Part shown: positions 1 through 5,908 of the stretch, piece after piece | Position numbering within the stretch: the stretch's first letter is position 1 | Layout: the number at the start of each line of letters is the position of its first letter | DNA from: Dehalococcoidales bacterium | Lineage (GTDB): Bacteria; Chloroflexota; Dehalococcoidia; Dehalococcoidales; UBA2162 | Direction of reading: 5' to 3' | DNA: 11,114 bases | NCBI GenBank assembly: GCA_020343555.1 | Contig: CP070800.1 | Location: 921,297 to 932,410 of the forward strand | Translations under genes and position numbers: made by a program | Notes under the pieces: generated by a model | What the model was told of the DNA's origin: nothing | Database searches by the model: none | Seen by the model: the letters and a program-made list of their open reading frames with translations, nothing else

Positions 1-586
1 ATTTCTCGTCGATAAGTGAAGTAGCCGGTATGAAAATACCTCCGAGGAATACAGCTATCAACATCAGGAAAGGAAGCAGTCTGACATTCCAGGGCAGTGT
101 TTCTTCATCTCCGAGTGATATGGTATTTATATCTACAGGAGCTTCCTGACCGCCTATCTCTCTGATCATGTTATTCAGAGTTACGATGAGAATGGTGCGA
201 TTTTTTGCCTGACTCTCACCCCAGATATAGGCGTCTATCTCGATATACTCCCCGTTTTTAACGGCATTATCCAGTCCGACGGGAAGTATGATACCCATAT
301 CTACCGCGCCATCTTCCACTGCTTGTTTAATGGCCGGTTCATCGAAGTACTCATGGTATTTAATAGACTCATATTCTTCGAGCATTGTTACCAACTCGGA
401 TTCGCCATCCAGCTCACTAAGGTTTACTACACCGAGTTTAGGTTTTTCACCGGTAAGTGTTCCGAATACAGCCGCCAAAACAAAGGATATCAGGATAGGC
501 ATGATAATTGCCCAGACGAACATGAATCCCCTGGGACCCTGCAGTAGTTCTTTCTTAAACAGAATTCCAATGCGTCTCAAACTCAT
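1..586 (-). CDS. ABC-2 type permease, second membrane subunit (3' part cut by window edge)
   Basis: Membrane subunit of an ABC-2 family exporter; about 195 codons are present and the C-terminal part lies beyond the left edge. The protein begins MSLRRIGILFKKELLQGPRG, a cytoplasmic amphipathic start typical of ABC-2 permeases. A first membrane helix follows at about residues 22-43, then an extracytoplasmic domain of about 120 residues, and a second helix starts near residue 168 (LLPFLMLIAVFLGGIFIPA). The start is fixed by AGGAGG (plus positions 596-601) 8 nt upstream of the ATG and by the ATGA overlap with the preceding permease, which implies translational coupling. It shares its N-terminal architecture with that neighbour, so the two probably form a heterodimeric channel driven by the ATPase at 1635-2501. 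Substrate unknown; NatB-like or drug-exporter permeases are the nearest known types. Confidence 0.85.
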   Translation of the reverse strand, partial: MSLRRIGILFKKELLQGPRGFMFVWAIIMPILISFVLAAVFGTLTGEKPKLGVVNLSELDGESELVTMLEEYESIKYHEYFDEPAIKQAVEDGAVDMGIILPVGLDNAVKNGEYIEIDAYIWGESQAKNRTILIVTLNNMIREIGGQEAPVDINTISLGDEETLPWNVRLLPFLMLIAVFLGGIFIPATSLIDEK

Positions 587-1638
587 CGAATTTTCCTCCT
601 GATCCCAAGGATTCCAATCCAGAACACCACAGCGTTGAATGCAAGGAGAATAAGTATGTTACTCCAGATATCCTCCCAGCCTGCGCCGAAGCCGGTAACA
701 GTATGTACCATATCGACCAGATAATATGATGGTATGAATTTTATCCAGGTGGTAACTGCACCGGGAAACATTACTCCGAATCCGGGAATAGCCAGTATGA
801 TAAAACATATCATTCCCCAGGCAAGAACCGACATGAAGTCTTTTGCTAAAGAACCGATGAGGAATCCAACCGCTGTTGCCATAATGGAAGCCAACAGCAG
901 AGCGAGAATGATTATTACAGGCTGTTGATTCAAACCTCCGACTATCCCCATAAAAACAACCGCCTGGAAAAAGGCAAGACCGATACCAAACAGTCCTTTC
1001 GCTATGAATAGTTCCTTTATCGACATCGGTGTTACCAGCAGTGCATGGACAGTTCCTCTTTCGCGTTCTTCGGCGATAAGATTAGCAAGACCGAATGTTT
1101 CGAACATGATAATGAATACCGCGAGTAGAGGACGCATCCTGTCACGTGGTGGTACCTGCATCCCTATCATGTCATTGCCGATAACCTCTTCGTTAATGCC
1201 GACAGTAAGAGGTTGACCGGCTAACTGGAATACCAGTTCTCGAATGATCGCAGTAATACTGTCTTTTATTTCCTGCGGAACATCGGAAGCAACATATAGA
1301 TCGATTTCAGGGGTATCACCTGAGATTAAATCTTTCGTGAAATCAGGAGAAAGGACAATTCCGGCTGTGTAATTTCCTTCGATGACACCTTCACTGAGTA
1401 CTTCATCCGATTCAACAGGCGTGAGTATAAGCCCTTCGGATTCAACCTGCGTAAATCCAGGAATATCCACCGGTGAATAAACACCGATTTTTAATGTCTC
1501 ATCCACAGATTCAGGCATAAGGAAATAGATAAGAATATAGAACAGGATACCCATTACCGTCATTATCGCAATGAAACGGTTTCTGAAGAAGAGAGAAAAA
1601 TCTTTACCGATAAGAGCTTTGATGCGTCCCCGGTTCAT
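583..1638 (-). CDS. ABC-2 type permease, first membrane subunit
   Basis: 351-residue membrane subunit of an ABC-2 exporter, a normal length for the family. One N-terminal helix lies at about residues 22-42. An extracytoplasmic domain of about 125 residues follows, then five hydrophobic segments between about residue 170 and the C terminus. The motif EERERGT at about residues 191-197, followed by a LLVTPMS sequence, is the cytoplasmic coupling element characteristic of ABC-2 permeases. Its ATG overlaps the stop of the ATPase gene as ATGA (1635-1638), and its own stop overlaps the next permease start in the same way. The three genes therefore form one tightly coupled operon. The region upstream of its ATG is G-rich with no clean AGGAGG, which fits translation by coupling. 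Substrate cannot be read from the sequence. Confidence 0.9.
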   Translation of the reverse strand: MNRGRIKALIGKDFSLFFRNRFIAIMTVMGILFYILIYFLMPESVDETLKIGVYSPVDIPGFTQVESEGLILTPVESDEVLSEGVIEGNYTAGIVLSPDFTKDLISGDTPEIDLYVASDVPQEIKDSITAIIRELVFQLAGQPLTVGINEEVIGNDMIGMQVPPRDRMRPLLAVFIIMFETFGLANLIAEERERGTVHALLVTPMSIKELFIAKGLFGIGLAFFQAVVFMGIVGGLNQQPVIIILALLLASIMATAVGFLIGSLAKDFMSVLAWGMICFIILAIPGFGVMFPGAVTTWIKFIPSYYLVDMVHTVTGFGAGWEDIWSNILILLAFNAVVFWIGILGIRRKIR

Positions 1639-2501
1639 TCGACAAGCCCCCGCCCGGTTATTTGAATGAAGATATCTTCGAGAGTTGCTTCTTCGCTGTG
1701 AACGGTAATGACATTTTCTTTACTGAAGAGTTCTTGTATGGCATCGGGAGTACCAGGATTATCCAGTTCTATTTCCCTTTCTTCAAGGACGCCGCCTTCA
1801 ACCGACACACTAGCCCTTAGTGCCCGTTTACCGTATTTTTGTTTCAGGTTTAGAGGAGTATCGAAAGCGACGATTTTACCCTGGTTCATGAAGGCGACAC
1901 GATCGGACAGCTTATCGGCTTCGAGCATATCATGAGTAGTCAGGAATATGGTCGCTCCCCGATTACGTTCTTCGAGGATTACTTCTCGGATTGCTTCGGA
2001 TGACGTTGGATCAAGGCCGGAAGTAGGCTCATCGAGGAAAAGTATCCTGGGTTTATTGACCATCGAACGGGCGACCATCAACCGTTGCTTCATACCTTTC
2101 GAGTATGTTTCTACCCTGTCTTTACCCCGCCCGCTAAGGCCTACTCTTTCGAGGGATTCTTCCGCGTCGAAGCCGTTCACACCGAAAAGTTTGGCGAACA
2201 GGTTCAGATTTTCAATGGCACTCATCTTCTCGTAAAGGTTTGTAATTTCAAAGCATACGCCTATATCACCCTGTATTTCTTCAACATGTTTTGCCACGTC
2301 TTTTCCCAGAATCCGGGCAATTCCTTCTCGGGGTTTTAATTGACCGGTCAGCATCTTTACCGTGGTGGTCTTCCCGGCGCCGTTCGGTCCGAGAAATCCT
2401 AATATATCCCCTTCATCGATGCTGAAATTTATATGGTCGACAGCTACGAGTTCGTCGTAAATATACGTTAAATTTTCAGCAACTATCGCTTTTTCTGCCA
2501 T
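1635..2501 (-). CDS. ABC transporter ATP-binding protein (ABC-2/DRA exporter type)
   Basis: 288-residue cytoplasmic ATPase that powers the two permeases downstream. Visible motifs in order: Walker A GPNGAGKTT (38-46); the Q-loop region around 83-98, where the usual Gln is replaced (CFEITNLY); a signature YSKGMKQR (133-140) in place of LSGGQ, common in the drug/sodium exporter branch; Walker B RILFLDEP (152-159); D-loop SGLDP; and H-loop His190. The C-terminal ~75 residues (from about 215) form the extension usual in CcmA/NatA/DrrA-like ATPases. It is the first gene of the operon, preceded by a weak AAAGGG ribosome site and a candidate promoter at 2533-2538. A divergent TetR-family gene suggests regulation by an inducer that may also be the exported substrate. 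Confidence 0.93.
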   Translation of the reverse strand: MAEKAIVAENLTYIYDELVAVDHINFSIDEGDILGFLGPNGAGKTTTVKMLTGQLKPREGIARILGKDVAKHVEEIQGDIGVCFEITNLYEKMSAIENLNLFAKLFGVNGFDAEESLERVGLSGRGKDRVETYSKGMKQRLMVARSMVNKPRILFLDEPTSGLDPTSSEAIREVILEERNRGATIFLTTHDMLEADKLSDRVAFMNQGKIVAFDTPLNLKQKYGKRALRASVSVEGGVLEEREIELDNPGTPDAIQELFSKENVITVHSEEATLEDIFIQITGRGLVE

Positions 2502-2532
2502 ATTTACACCCTTTCTCTTAAATTACAATCAT

Positions 2533-2538
2533 ATTATA
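2533..2538 (-). promoter_or_regulatory. Candidate -10 box of the ABC exporter operon
   Basis: On the minus strand this reads TATAAT, 32 bases before the ATPase start codon, which would give a leader of roughly 25 nt. No good -35 hexamer lies at 16-18 bp spacing (a TTCAAG-like match sits at 19 bp). The promoter is therefore weak, or depends on an activator or on derepression. Confidence 0.4.
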
Positions 2539-2554
2539 TTACCAATATTGATAA
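2539..2554. promoter_or_regulatory. Imperfect 16-bp palindrome, candidate TetR operator
   Basis: TTACCAATATTGATAA is a 16-bp inverted repeat with one mismatched pair and a perfect CAATATTG core. It lies directly upstream of the ABC operon -10 box, inside the expected -35/-10 spacer. A dimeric TetR-family repressor bound there would block RNA polymerase. That it is bound by the adjacent regulator is inference. Confidence 0.4.
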
Positions 2555-2743
2555 TTCCTTGAAAAATATCATACGAAGTTAATAAACGCAAGGCCATATA
2601 ATCAACTTGCTTCACCGGCGTGAATCTTAGCATAGCTAGCACTACAGGTTATCAGAGTAATTATCTGCCAGCTGTCCATAAAACTTTGCCTAATAAGGTC
2701 GATATTCTTTTATGTTTAAGATCATGGGGGGAGGAAGGAAAAT

Positions 2744-2839
2744 ATGAAGGATATTATATTTAAAAATTGTAGTAAATGTATCCATATACTACATATCTTA
2801 CAATCAAGGGTTGACTTTGTCAATACTTTTTGTATATAA
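2744..2839 (+). CDS. Possible small protein or leader peptide (31 aa)
   Basis: An ATG preceded by a purine-rich stretch with GGAGGAAGG (2730-2738), at good spacing, opens 31 codons ending in TAA. The product begins MKDIIFKNCSKCIHILH and has a CxxC pair followed by histidines. It overlaps the -35/-10 region of the TetR promoter, so it would need its own upstream promoter, of which only a weak candidate is visible (TTGCCT-N19-TATGTT). It could equally be chance in an AT-rich spacer. Confidence 0.2.
   Translation: MKDIIFKNCSKCIHILHILQSRVDFVNTFCI
2766..2804. repeat. Nested inverted repeats upstream of TetR promoter
   Basis: Two inverted repeats share this stretch. ATTGTA (2766-2771) faces TACAAT (2799-2804), and GTAGTA (2769-2774) faces TACTAC (2787-2792). 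The sequence is AT-rich, so chance is a real alternative. The position just upstream of the -35 box makes them candidate regulator sites. Confidence 0.3.
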
Positions 2840-2840
2840 T
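2811..2840 (+). promoter_or_regulatory. Promoter of the TetR-family gene with overlapping palindromes
   Basis: TTGACT (2811-2816) and TATAAT (2835-2840) are separated by 18 bp, a near-consensus housekeeping promoter. The -35 box lies inside the inverted repeat TTGAC-TTT-GTCAA (2811-2823). A second one, ATAC-N5-GTAT (2823-2835), fills the spacer. Both are placed where an autorepressor would act. The predicted start near 2847 leaves a short leader of about 27 nt. Confidence 0.7.
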
Positions 2841-2846
2841 TTATTC

Positions 2847-2875
2847 AAATCATACAAAAATCATAGGTAAATCAT
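2847..2875 (+). repeat. Three AAATCAT direct repeats phased at 11 bp
   Basis: AAATCAT occurs at 2847-2853, 2858-2864 and 2869-2875, exactly 11 bp apart, and the last copy runs into the ATG of the TetR gene. The phasing puts them on the same DNA face. They lie in the transcribed leader and could be regulator half-sites or an mRNA element. Confidence 0.5.
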
Positions 2876-3494
2876 GAACGGATTTGAAAAAAGAAAAGAG
2901 CAAAAGAAAGAAAGTATTATCCGAGCAGCCCTTGATCTATTTATGCAATATGGCTTTAAAAAAGTGAGTGTAAATGATATAGCCGTTAAGGCGAATGTCT
3001 CACCGGTTACCATATATAATCATTACGGTAACAAGGATTCCCTTGTACATGAAGTGATCAGGTATCAATTAGGATCGATGATAGAAAATTACAGGAAGAT
3101 TATTCATGGTGACGGCACCTTTCCTGAAAAATTAAAAGAGATAGTATTTAATAAAGTTGAAGTTGCGTCACAATTCAGGGGAGAACTTGCCTCTATAGCA
3201 CTTCGGGATAACAGCGTTTACAGTCAACCCGTACACGAAGAATTTGAACAGGAAGCATTGAAAATGACATTAGACCTGTTTGAAGAAGGAAAAAAAGAAG
3301 GTTATATTGGTAAAGATATTTCAGAAAAAACACTGATCATATATTTCGATATCTTAAAAAGCGGTATTACTACCAGTACAAGGTTATACACCGATGAAGA
3401 GTCATATCCCAGGATCGTACGTGAGCTCAATGAACTTTTTCTTTACGGACTTGTGGATACAGGAGATAGACCTGAATTCAAAAACCAACAATAA
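2874..3494 (+). CDS. TetR/AcrR-family transcriptional regulator
   Basis: 206-residue regulator of usual TetR length. The N-terminal DNA-binding domain (about residues 8-56) shows the family pattern: IIRAALDLFMQYGFKKVSV, then helix-turn-helix DIAVKANVSPVTIYNHYGNK and the following DSLVHEVI. The C-terminal ~145 residues form the ligand-binding and dimer domain, which does not identify a ligand. The start follows a weak AGGT site 5 nt upstream and is where the family alignment should begin. The gene is divergent from the ABC export operon, and an MFS transporter follows downstream with its own promoter. This is the classic layout of a repressor controlling efflux genes and itself. Palindromes overlap both this promoter and the ABC promoter, but none is shared exactly, so the target is unproven. 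Confidence 0.92.
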   Translation: MNGFEKRKEQKKESIIRAALDLFMQYGFKKVSVNDIAVKANVSPVTIYNHYGNKDSLVHEVIRYQLGSMIENYRKIIHGDGTFPEKLKEIVFNKVEVASQFRGELASIALRDNSVYSQPVHEEFEQEALKMTLDLFEEGKKEGYIGKDISEKTLIIYFDILKSGITTSTRLYTDEESYPRIVRELNELFLYGLVDTGDRPEFKNQQ

Positions 3495-3538
3495 TCAGGT
3501 GCCATTCTCATAAGCTTTTCTTGTTTTTCGTTTGGTTA

Positions 3539-3550
3539 TCACAGTTGTGA
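3539..3550. repeat. Short palindrome TCACA-GT-TGTGA
   Basis: Perfect 5-bp arms about 13 bp upstream of the MFS promoter -35 box. It is a possible regulator site, but short enough to be chance. Confidence 0.25.
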
Positions 3551-3562
3551 CTACCGGTGTGT

Positions 3563-3591
3563 TTGTTATTTCAGGAATAATCCATTATAAT
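3563..3591 (+). promoter_or_regulatory. Promoter of the MFS transporter gene
   Basis: TTGTTA (3563-3568), a 17-bp spacer and perfect TATAAT (3586-3591). The predicted start near 3598 gives a leader of about 85-90 nt to the ribosome-site region around 3675-3690, but about 164 nt to the first conventional start codon at 3762. Confidence 0.6.
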
Positions 3592-3761
3592 TTCTGGTAA
3601 TCCGTCCGGAAATTCTCGGTACTTTCGCACTGGTTTATATCAACAGCCTAACATTTTGCCATGCGATTTCCTGAAAGGATATTGCCATAATAGAAAAGAA
3701 AAAACGATCGTTTTTCTTTACTTCACTGCCGTTTTTTATCGTAGCGCACTGCGTCCATCAT

Positions 3762-4886
3762 TTGTTAACGGCTTTACCTTCACCTCTCTTACCCTATATT
3801 CAGAAAGAATTCAGCCTGACCTATACCCGTGCATCATTTGTGACGACAGCTTTTGCGCTCGCGAATGGTGCAGGACAATTGCCGGCAGGTTTTCTAGCTG
3901 ATCGTGTGGGACCGCGGATACTGATCACCATAGGTATTCTTGCCGTAGCAATAGCAGGTGTGTTTGTAGGCTTGACTCAGACATTCGTTATGCTGCTTGT
4001 GTGCCTGGTCATAATGGGATTACTGGCAGGCGGATATCACCCTGCGGCGACCCCGTTAATATCGGAGTCGATTCCAGAGCAGCAGCGAGGCAGGGCTCTC
4101 GGATTTCACCTGATAGGAGGGAATGCGAGTTTCTTTCTCACACCAATTATTGCCGGGGCAACAGCAAGTATCTGGGGATGGCGCGGCTCTTTCTTGTGGC
4201 TGGCAGTACCGACTGCTATATTCGGTTTGTTTTTCTATTGGTACCTGAGACGATACGATATAAAAAAACAGGTTGCTGAAGCTGAAAAGCCTGAAGTCGA
4301 GAAGATGAAATCAGATCCAGGAAACAAAAGGCGTATTGTAGCATTCCTGGTGATGAGTGTACTTGGCGGTGGGGCAGGGATGTCTATTATGGCGTTCCTT
4401 ACCCTGTACGCGAGAGATATTCTAGGCGCCAGTGATCAGACGGCAGCTTCATTGCTTTCAATCGTCTTCTTCTCAGGGCTGTGGGCAGGTCCGGTTGGGG
4501 GGTATATTTCCGATAAAATAGGAAGTGTGCCAATTATTATAGCGACCAGTTTCTTGAGTGGCGTTCTTGTTTACCTGATACAGTTTCCTGCATTAGGATT
4601 CGGATTCTTTGCTATTCTCTTTGTCATAGGGGTAAATAATGCTTTCCGCATGCCTGTATCAGAGGTTTTTATAATGGGGCAAACATCGGCAAAACACCGG
4701 TCTACCATATACGGAGTCTATTATTTCACCATGCAGTACACCGGAGCGGTATTCGCACCCATAATGGGGTGGATTATCGATAATCATGGTTTTAATGTCT
4801 GCTTTAATATTGCGGCGGTAACCTCGATTGTTGTTACTTTAGCCTGCGCTTATTTCCTCAGAGGTGGGAAAAGGCAAACCACTTAA
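3762..4886 (+). CDS. Major facilitator superfamily (MFS) transporter, 5' end uncertain
   Basis: Inner-membrane secondary transporter; 374 residues from the TTG at 3762. The A-motif GFLADRVGPR lies in the loop between helices 2 and 3, and a second A-like motif GGYISDKIGS lies in the other half. A basic/acidic cytoplasmic linker (about residues 165-195) divides the two six-helix bundles. The reading frame stays open upstream to 3675 and encodes a convincing first helix (KKKRSFFFTSLPFFIVAH, then CVHHLLTALPSP), so the TTG would cut helix 1. No ATG, GTG or TTG exists in that extension. Candidate starts are ATT 3681 and ATA 3687 or 3690, behind GAAAGGAT (3673-3680). Alternatively a single-base deletion has separated an ATG at 3661 from the frame. 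Substrate is unknown; drug or organic-acid efflux is possible given the TetR neighbour. Confidence 0.85.
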   Translation: MLTALPSPLLPYIQKEFSLTYTRASFVTTAFALANGAGQLPAGFLADRVGPRILITIGILAVAIAGVFVGLTQTFVMLLVCLVIMGLLAGGYHPAATPLISESIPEQQRGRALGFHLIGGNASFFLTPIIAGATASIWGWRGSFLWLAVPTAIFGLFFYWYLRRYDIKKQVAEAEKPEVEKMKSDPGNKRRIVAFLVMSVLGGGAGMSIMAFLTLYARDILGASDQTAASLLSIVFFSGLWAGPVGGYISDKIGSVPIIIATSFLSGVLVYLIQFPALGFGFFAILFVIGVNNAFRMPVSEVFIMGQTSAKHRSTIYGVYYFTMQYTGAVFAPIMGWIIDNHGFNVCFNIAAVTSIVVTLACAYFLRGGKRQTT

Positions 4887-4903
4887 AAGTTATCCGAACA
4901 ATA

Positions 4904-4947
4904 AAAAACATACATAGATCGAGTAGCTCAAACCTATGTATGTTTTT
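4904..4947. terminator. Bidirectional intrinsic terminator
   Basis: CATACATAG (4909-4917) pairs with CTATGTATG (4934-4942). The stem is extended by five A-T pairs to 14 bp and closes a 16-nt loop. T-runs follow on the plus strand (TTTTTCTTTTT) and, from the leading A-run, on the minus strand. It lies between the stop of the MFS gene and the stop of the convergent zinc-ribbon gene and can serve both. Confidence 0.85.
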
Positions 4948-4963
4948 CTTTTTACCGATTATC

Positions 4964-5272
4964 TTACTCGGTTTTTATCTTGGTATAGCAGTCACTGCAA
5001 TAGACAGGTCGACTCTCACGAGGCTCGAAGGGTACTTCGGTTTCAACCCCACATTGGGCACAAACAACCGGGAACATCTTTCTCGGTGCTCTGTATCCAC
5101 CGCCGTATCCACCATCGCCATAACGCTGCGCTTTTCTTGCCCTGCGGCAGTCGGGACACCGTTTTGGCTCGTTCTGGAAGCCACGGGAGGCGTAGAACTC
5201 CTGCTCTCCGGCGGTGAAGGTGAAATCCTGACCGCAATCTGAGCATTGGAGTACTTTATCCTCGAAGCTCAA
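4964..5272 (-). CDS. Zinc-ribbon protein with CxxC-x17-CxxC domain
   Basis: Small cytoplasmic zinc-binding protein, 102 residues from the TTG at 5270-5272. Two zinc ribbons are visible. CSDC (10-13) and CPDC (39-42) are separated by 25 residues in the sequence typical of the small probable zinc-ribbon family (FTFTAGEQEFYASRGF). A Gly/Tyr-rich linker (GDGGYGGGY) follows, and then CAQC (71-74) and CSDC (92-95), separated by exactly 17. The start is set by a perfect AGGAGGT (plus 5279-5285) 6 nt upstream of the TTG and by the family's usual MSFEDK opening. An in-frame ATG at 5315-5317 would add 15 residues (MAKTLTKFLKRGGHP) but has no good ribosome site. Function is unknown; nucleic-acid or protein binding is plausible for such ribbons. 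Confidence 0.85.
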   Translation of the reverse strand: MSFEDKVLQCSDCGQDFTFTAGEQEFYASRGFQNEPKRCPDCRRARKAQRYGDGGYGGGYRAPRKMFPVVCAQCGVETEVPFEPRESRPVYCSDCYTKIKTE

Positions 5273-5382
5273 TGGATGACCTCCTCTCTTCAAAAATTTG
5301 GTTAGAGTCTTGGCCATCCAATACCTGGAATATTCGCATGTATTGAAGCGTATTTGACAACCTGATACTAAACCTTAGAGCT

Positions 5383-5411
5383 ATTATACGCAAAACATAT
5401 TTATTATGCAA
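5383..5411 (-). promoter_or_regulatory. Promoter of the zinc-ribbon gene
   Basis: On the minus strand: TTGCAT (plus 5406-5411), 17-bp spacer, TATAAT (plus 5383-5388). A second option is TTGACA (plus 5428-5433) with CATAAT (plus 5403-5408) at 19-bp spacing. Either gives a leader of about 100 nt before the TTG start. Confidence 0.5.
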
Positions 5412-5415
5412 TATA

Positions 5416-5444
5416 CGAAAGTAGGTTTGTCAAAAGGACTTTCG
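5416..5444. repeat. Inverted repeat CGAAAGT / ACTTTCG
   Basis: Perfect 7-bp arms around a 15-nt loop, just 3' of the stop of the small gene at 5448-5687. No T-run follows on either strand, so it is not a typical terminator. The minus-strand TTGACA lies in its loop, so it could instead be an operator of the zinc-ribbon promoter. Confidence 0.35.
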
Positions 5445-5447
5445 ACT

Positions 5448-5687
5448 CTATTCTAACTCTTTGGCAGTTGCTGGCCTTGAGACAATAACCATCGAGATTA
5501 TGTCTTTCCCCCGGGAACTAACGCCACAATGGTTATATATGATGTCTTCGATAACAATATTATCCGGCTGTGCTTTTAACCAGGAGTTAACGCCTTCCTG
5601 GAAATCTACGACGTCATTGTTATATTCGGAACTGGTAAATAACATCACTTCGGTGTTGATCGCCTTTAATGGTTTGCTGAACATCAT
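5448..5687 (-). CDS. Small conserved-looking protein, Cse60-like pattern
   Basis: 79-residue soluble protein of unknown function. A strand-like start (EVMLFTSSEY) leads to a helix with FQEGVNSWLKAQPDN. The segments VIEDIIYNHCGVSS and DIISMVIVSRP follow. This order (basic strand, helix containing VNxWL, I-D-I-x-Y strand, C-terminal hydrophobic strand ending near RP) resembles the small Cse60 sporulation-associated family of Bacillus. The resemblance is by eye and weak. AGGAGG lies 3 nt before the first ATG (5687) and 6 nt before the second (5684), so translation may start at the second. A TTGACA promoter lies just upstream. No signal peptide or membrane segment is visible. Confidence 0.7.
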   Translation of the reverse strand: MMFSKPLKAINTEVMLFTSSEYNNDVVDFQEGVNSWLKAQPDNIVIEDIIYNHCGVSSRGKDIISMVIVSRPATAKELE

Positions 5688-5724
5688 TCTCCTCCTGCAT
5701 GCAGCAATTTACCCTTGAATTCTG

Positions 5725-5753
5725 AGTTTAAATTCTGCCGAAAGTAATGTCAA
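5725..5753 (-). promoter_or_regulatory. Promoter of the small Cse60-like gene
   Basis: On the minus strand: perfect TTGACA (plus 5748-5753), 17-bp spacer, TAAACT (plus 5725-5730). The predicted start near 5718 leaves a leader of about 31 nt that contains the AGGAGG site. Confidence 0.65.
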
Positions 5754-5827
5754 GTGACGAACAGTATATTCCCTAAATTAATTATCCTGACTTTCATTTA
5801 TCGTTAAGGTCGAAAAAATCAAGATCC

Positions 5828-5856
5828 AAAAAAGAAACGGATTCCGGTTAAATCCG
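5828..5856 (-). terminator. Intrinsic terminator of the serpin gene
   Basis: Read on the minus strand, CGGATT (plus 5851-5856) pairs with AATCCG (plus 5838-5843) around a 7-nt loop and is followed by TTTCTTTTTT. It lies about 50 bases past the serpin stop codon. Confidence 0.7.
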
Positions 5857-5908
5857 AAACCCGTAAGAGAATCACGAAGGAGGCGAACAAGTATGCAGTT
5901 GAACCTGA

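Larger units (their letters stand above)
2502..2873. other. Divergent control region between ABC operon and TetR gene
   Basis: A 372-base AT-rich region with no conventional gene. It carries a minus-strand -10 box for the ABC operon, a near-consensus plus-strand promoter for the TetR gene, several inverted repeats (listed separately), a phased triple direct repeat and a possible small ORF at 2744-2839. The middle (about 2580-2740) shows no structure that I can support. Confidence 0.6.

Noticed and set aside
5416..5444. Hairpin as terminator of the small Cse60-like gene
   Set aside because: No T-run follows on the minus strand and the loop is long, so it is kept only as an inverted repeat.
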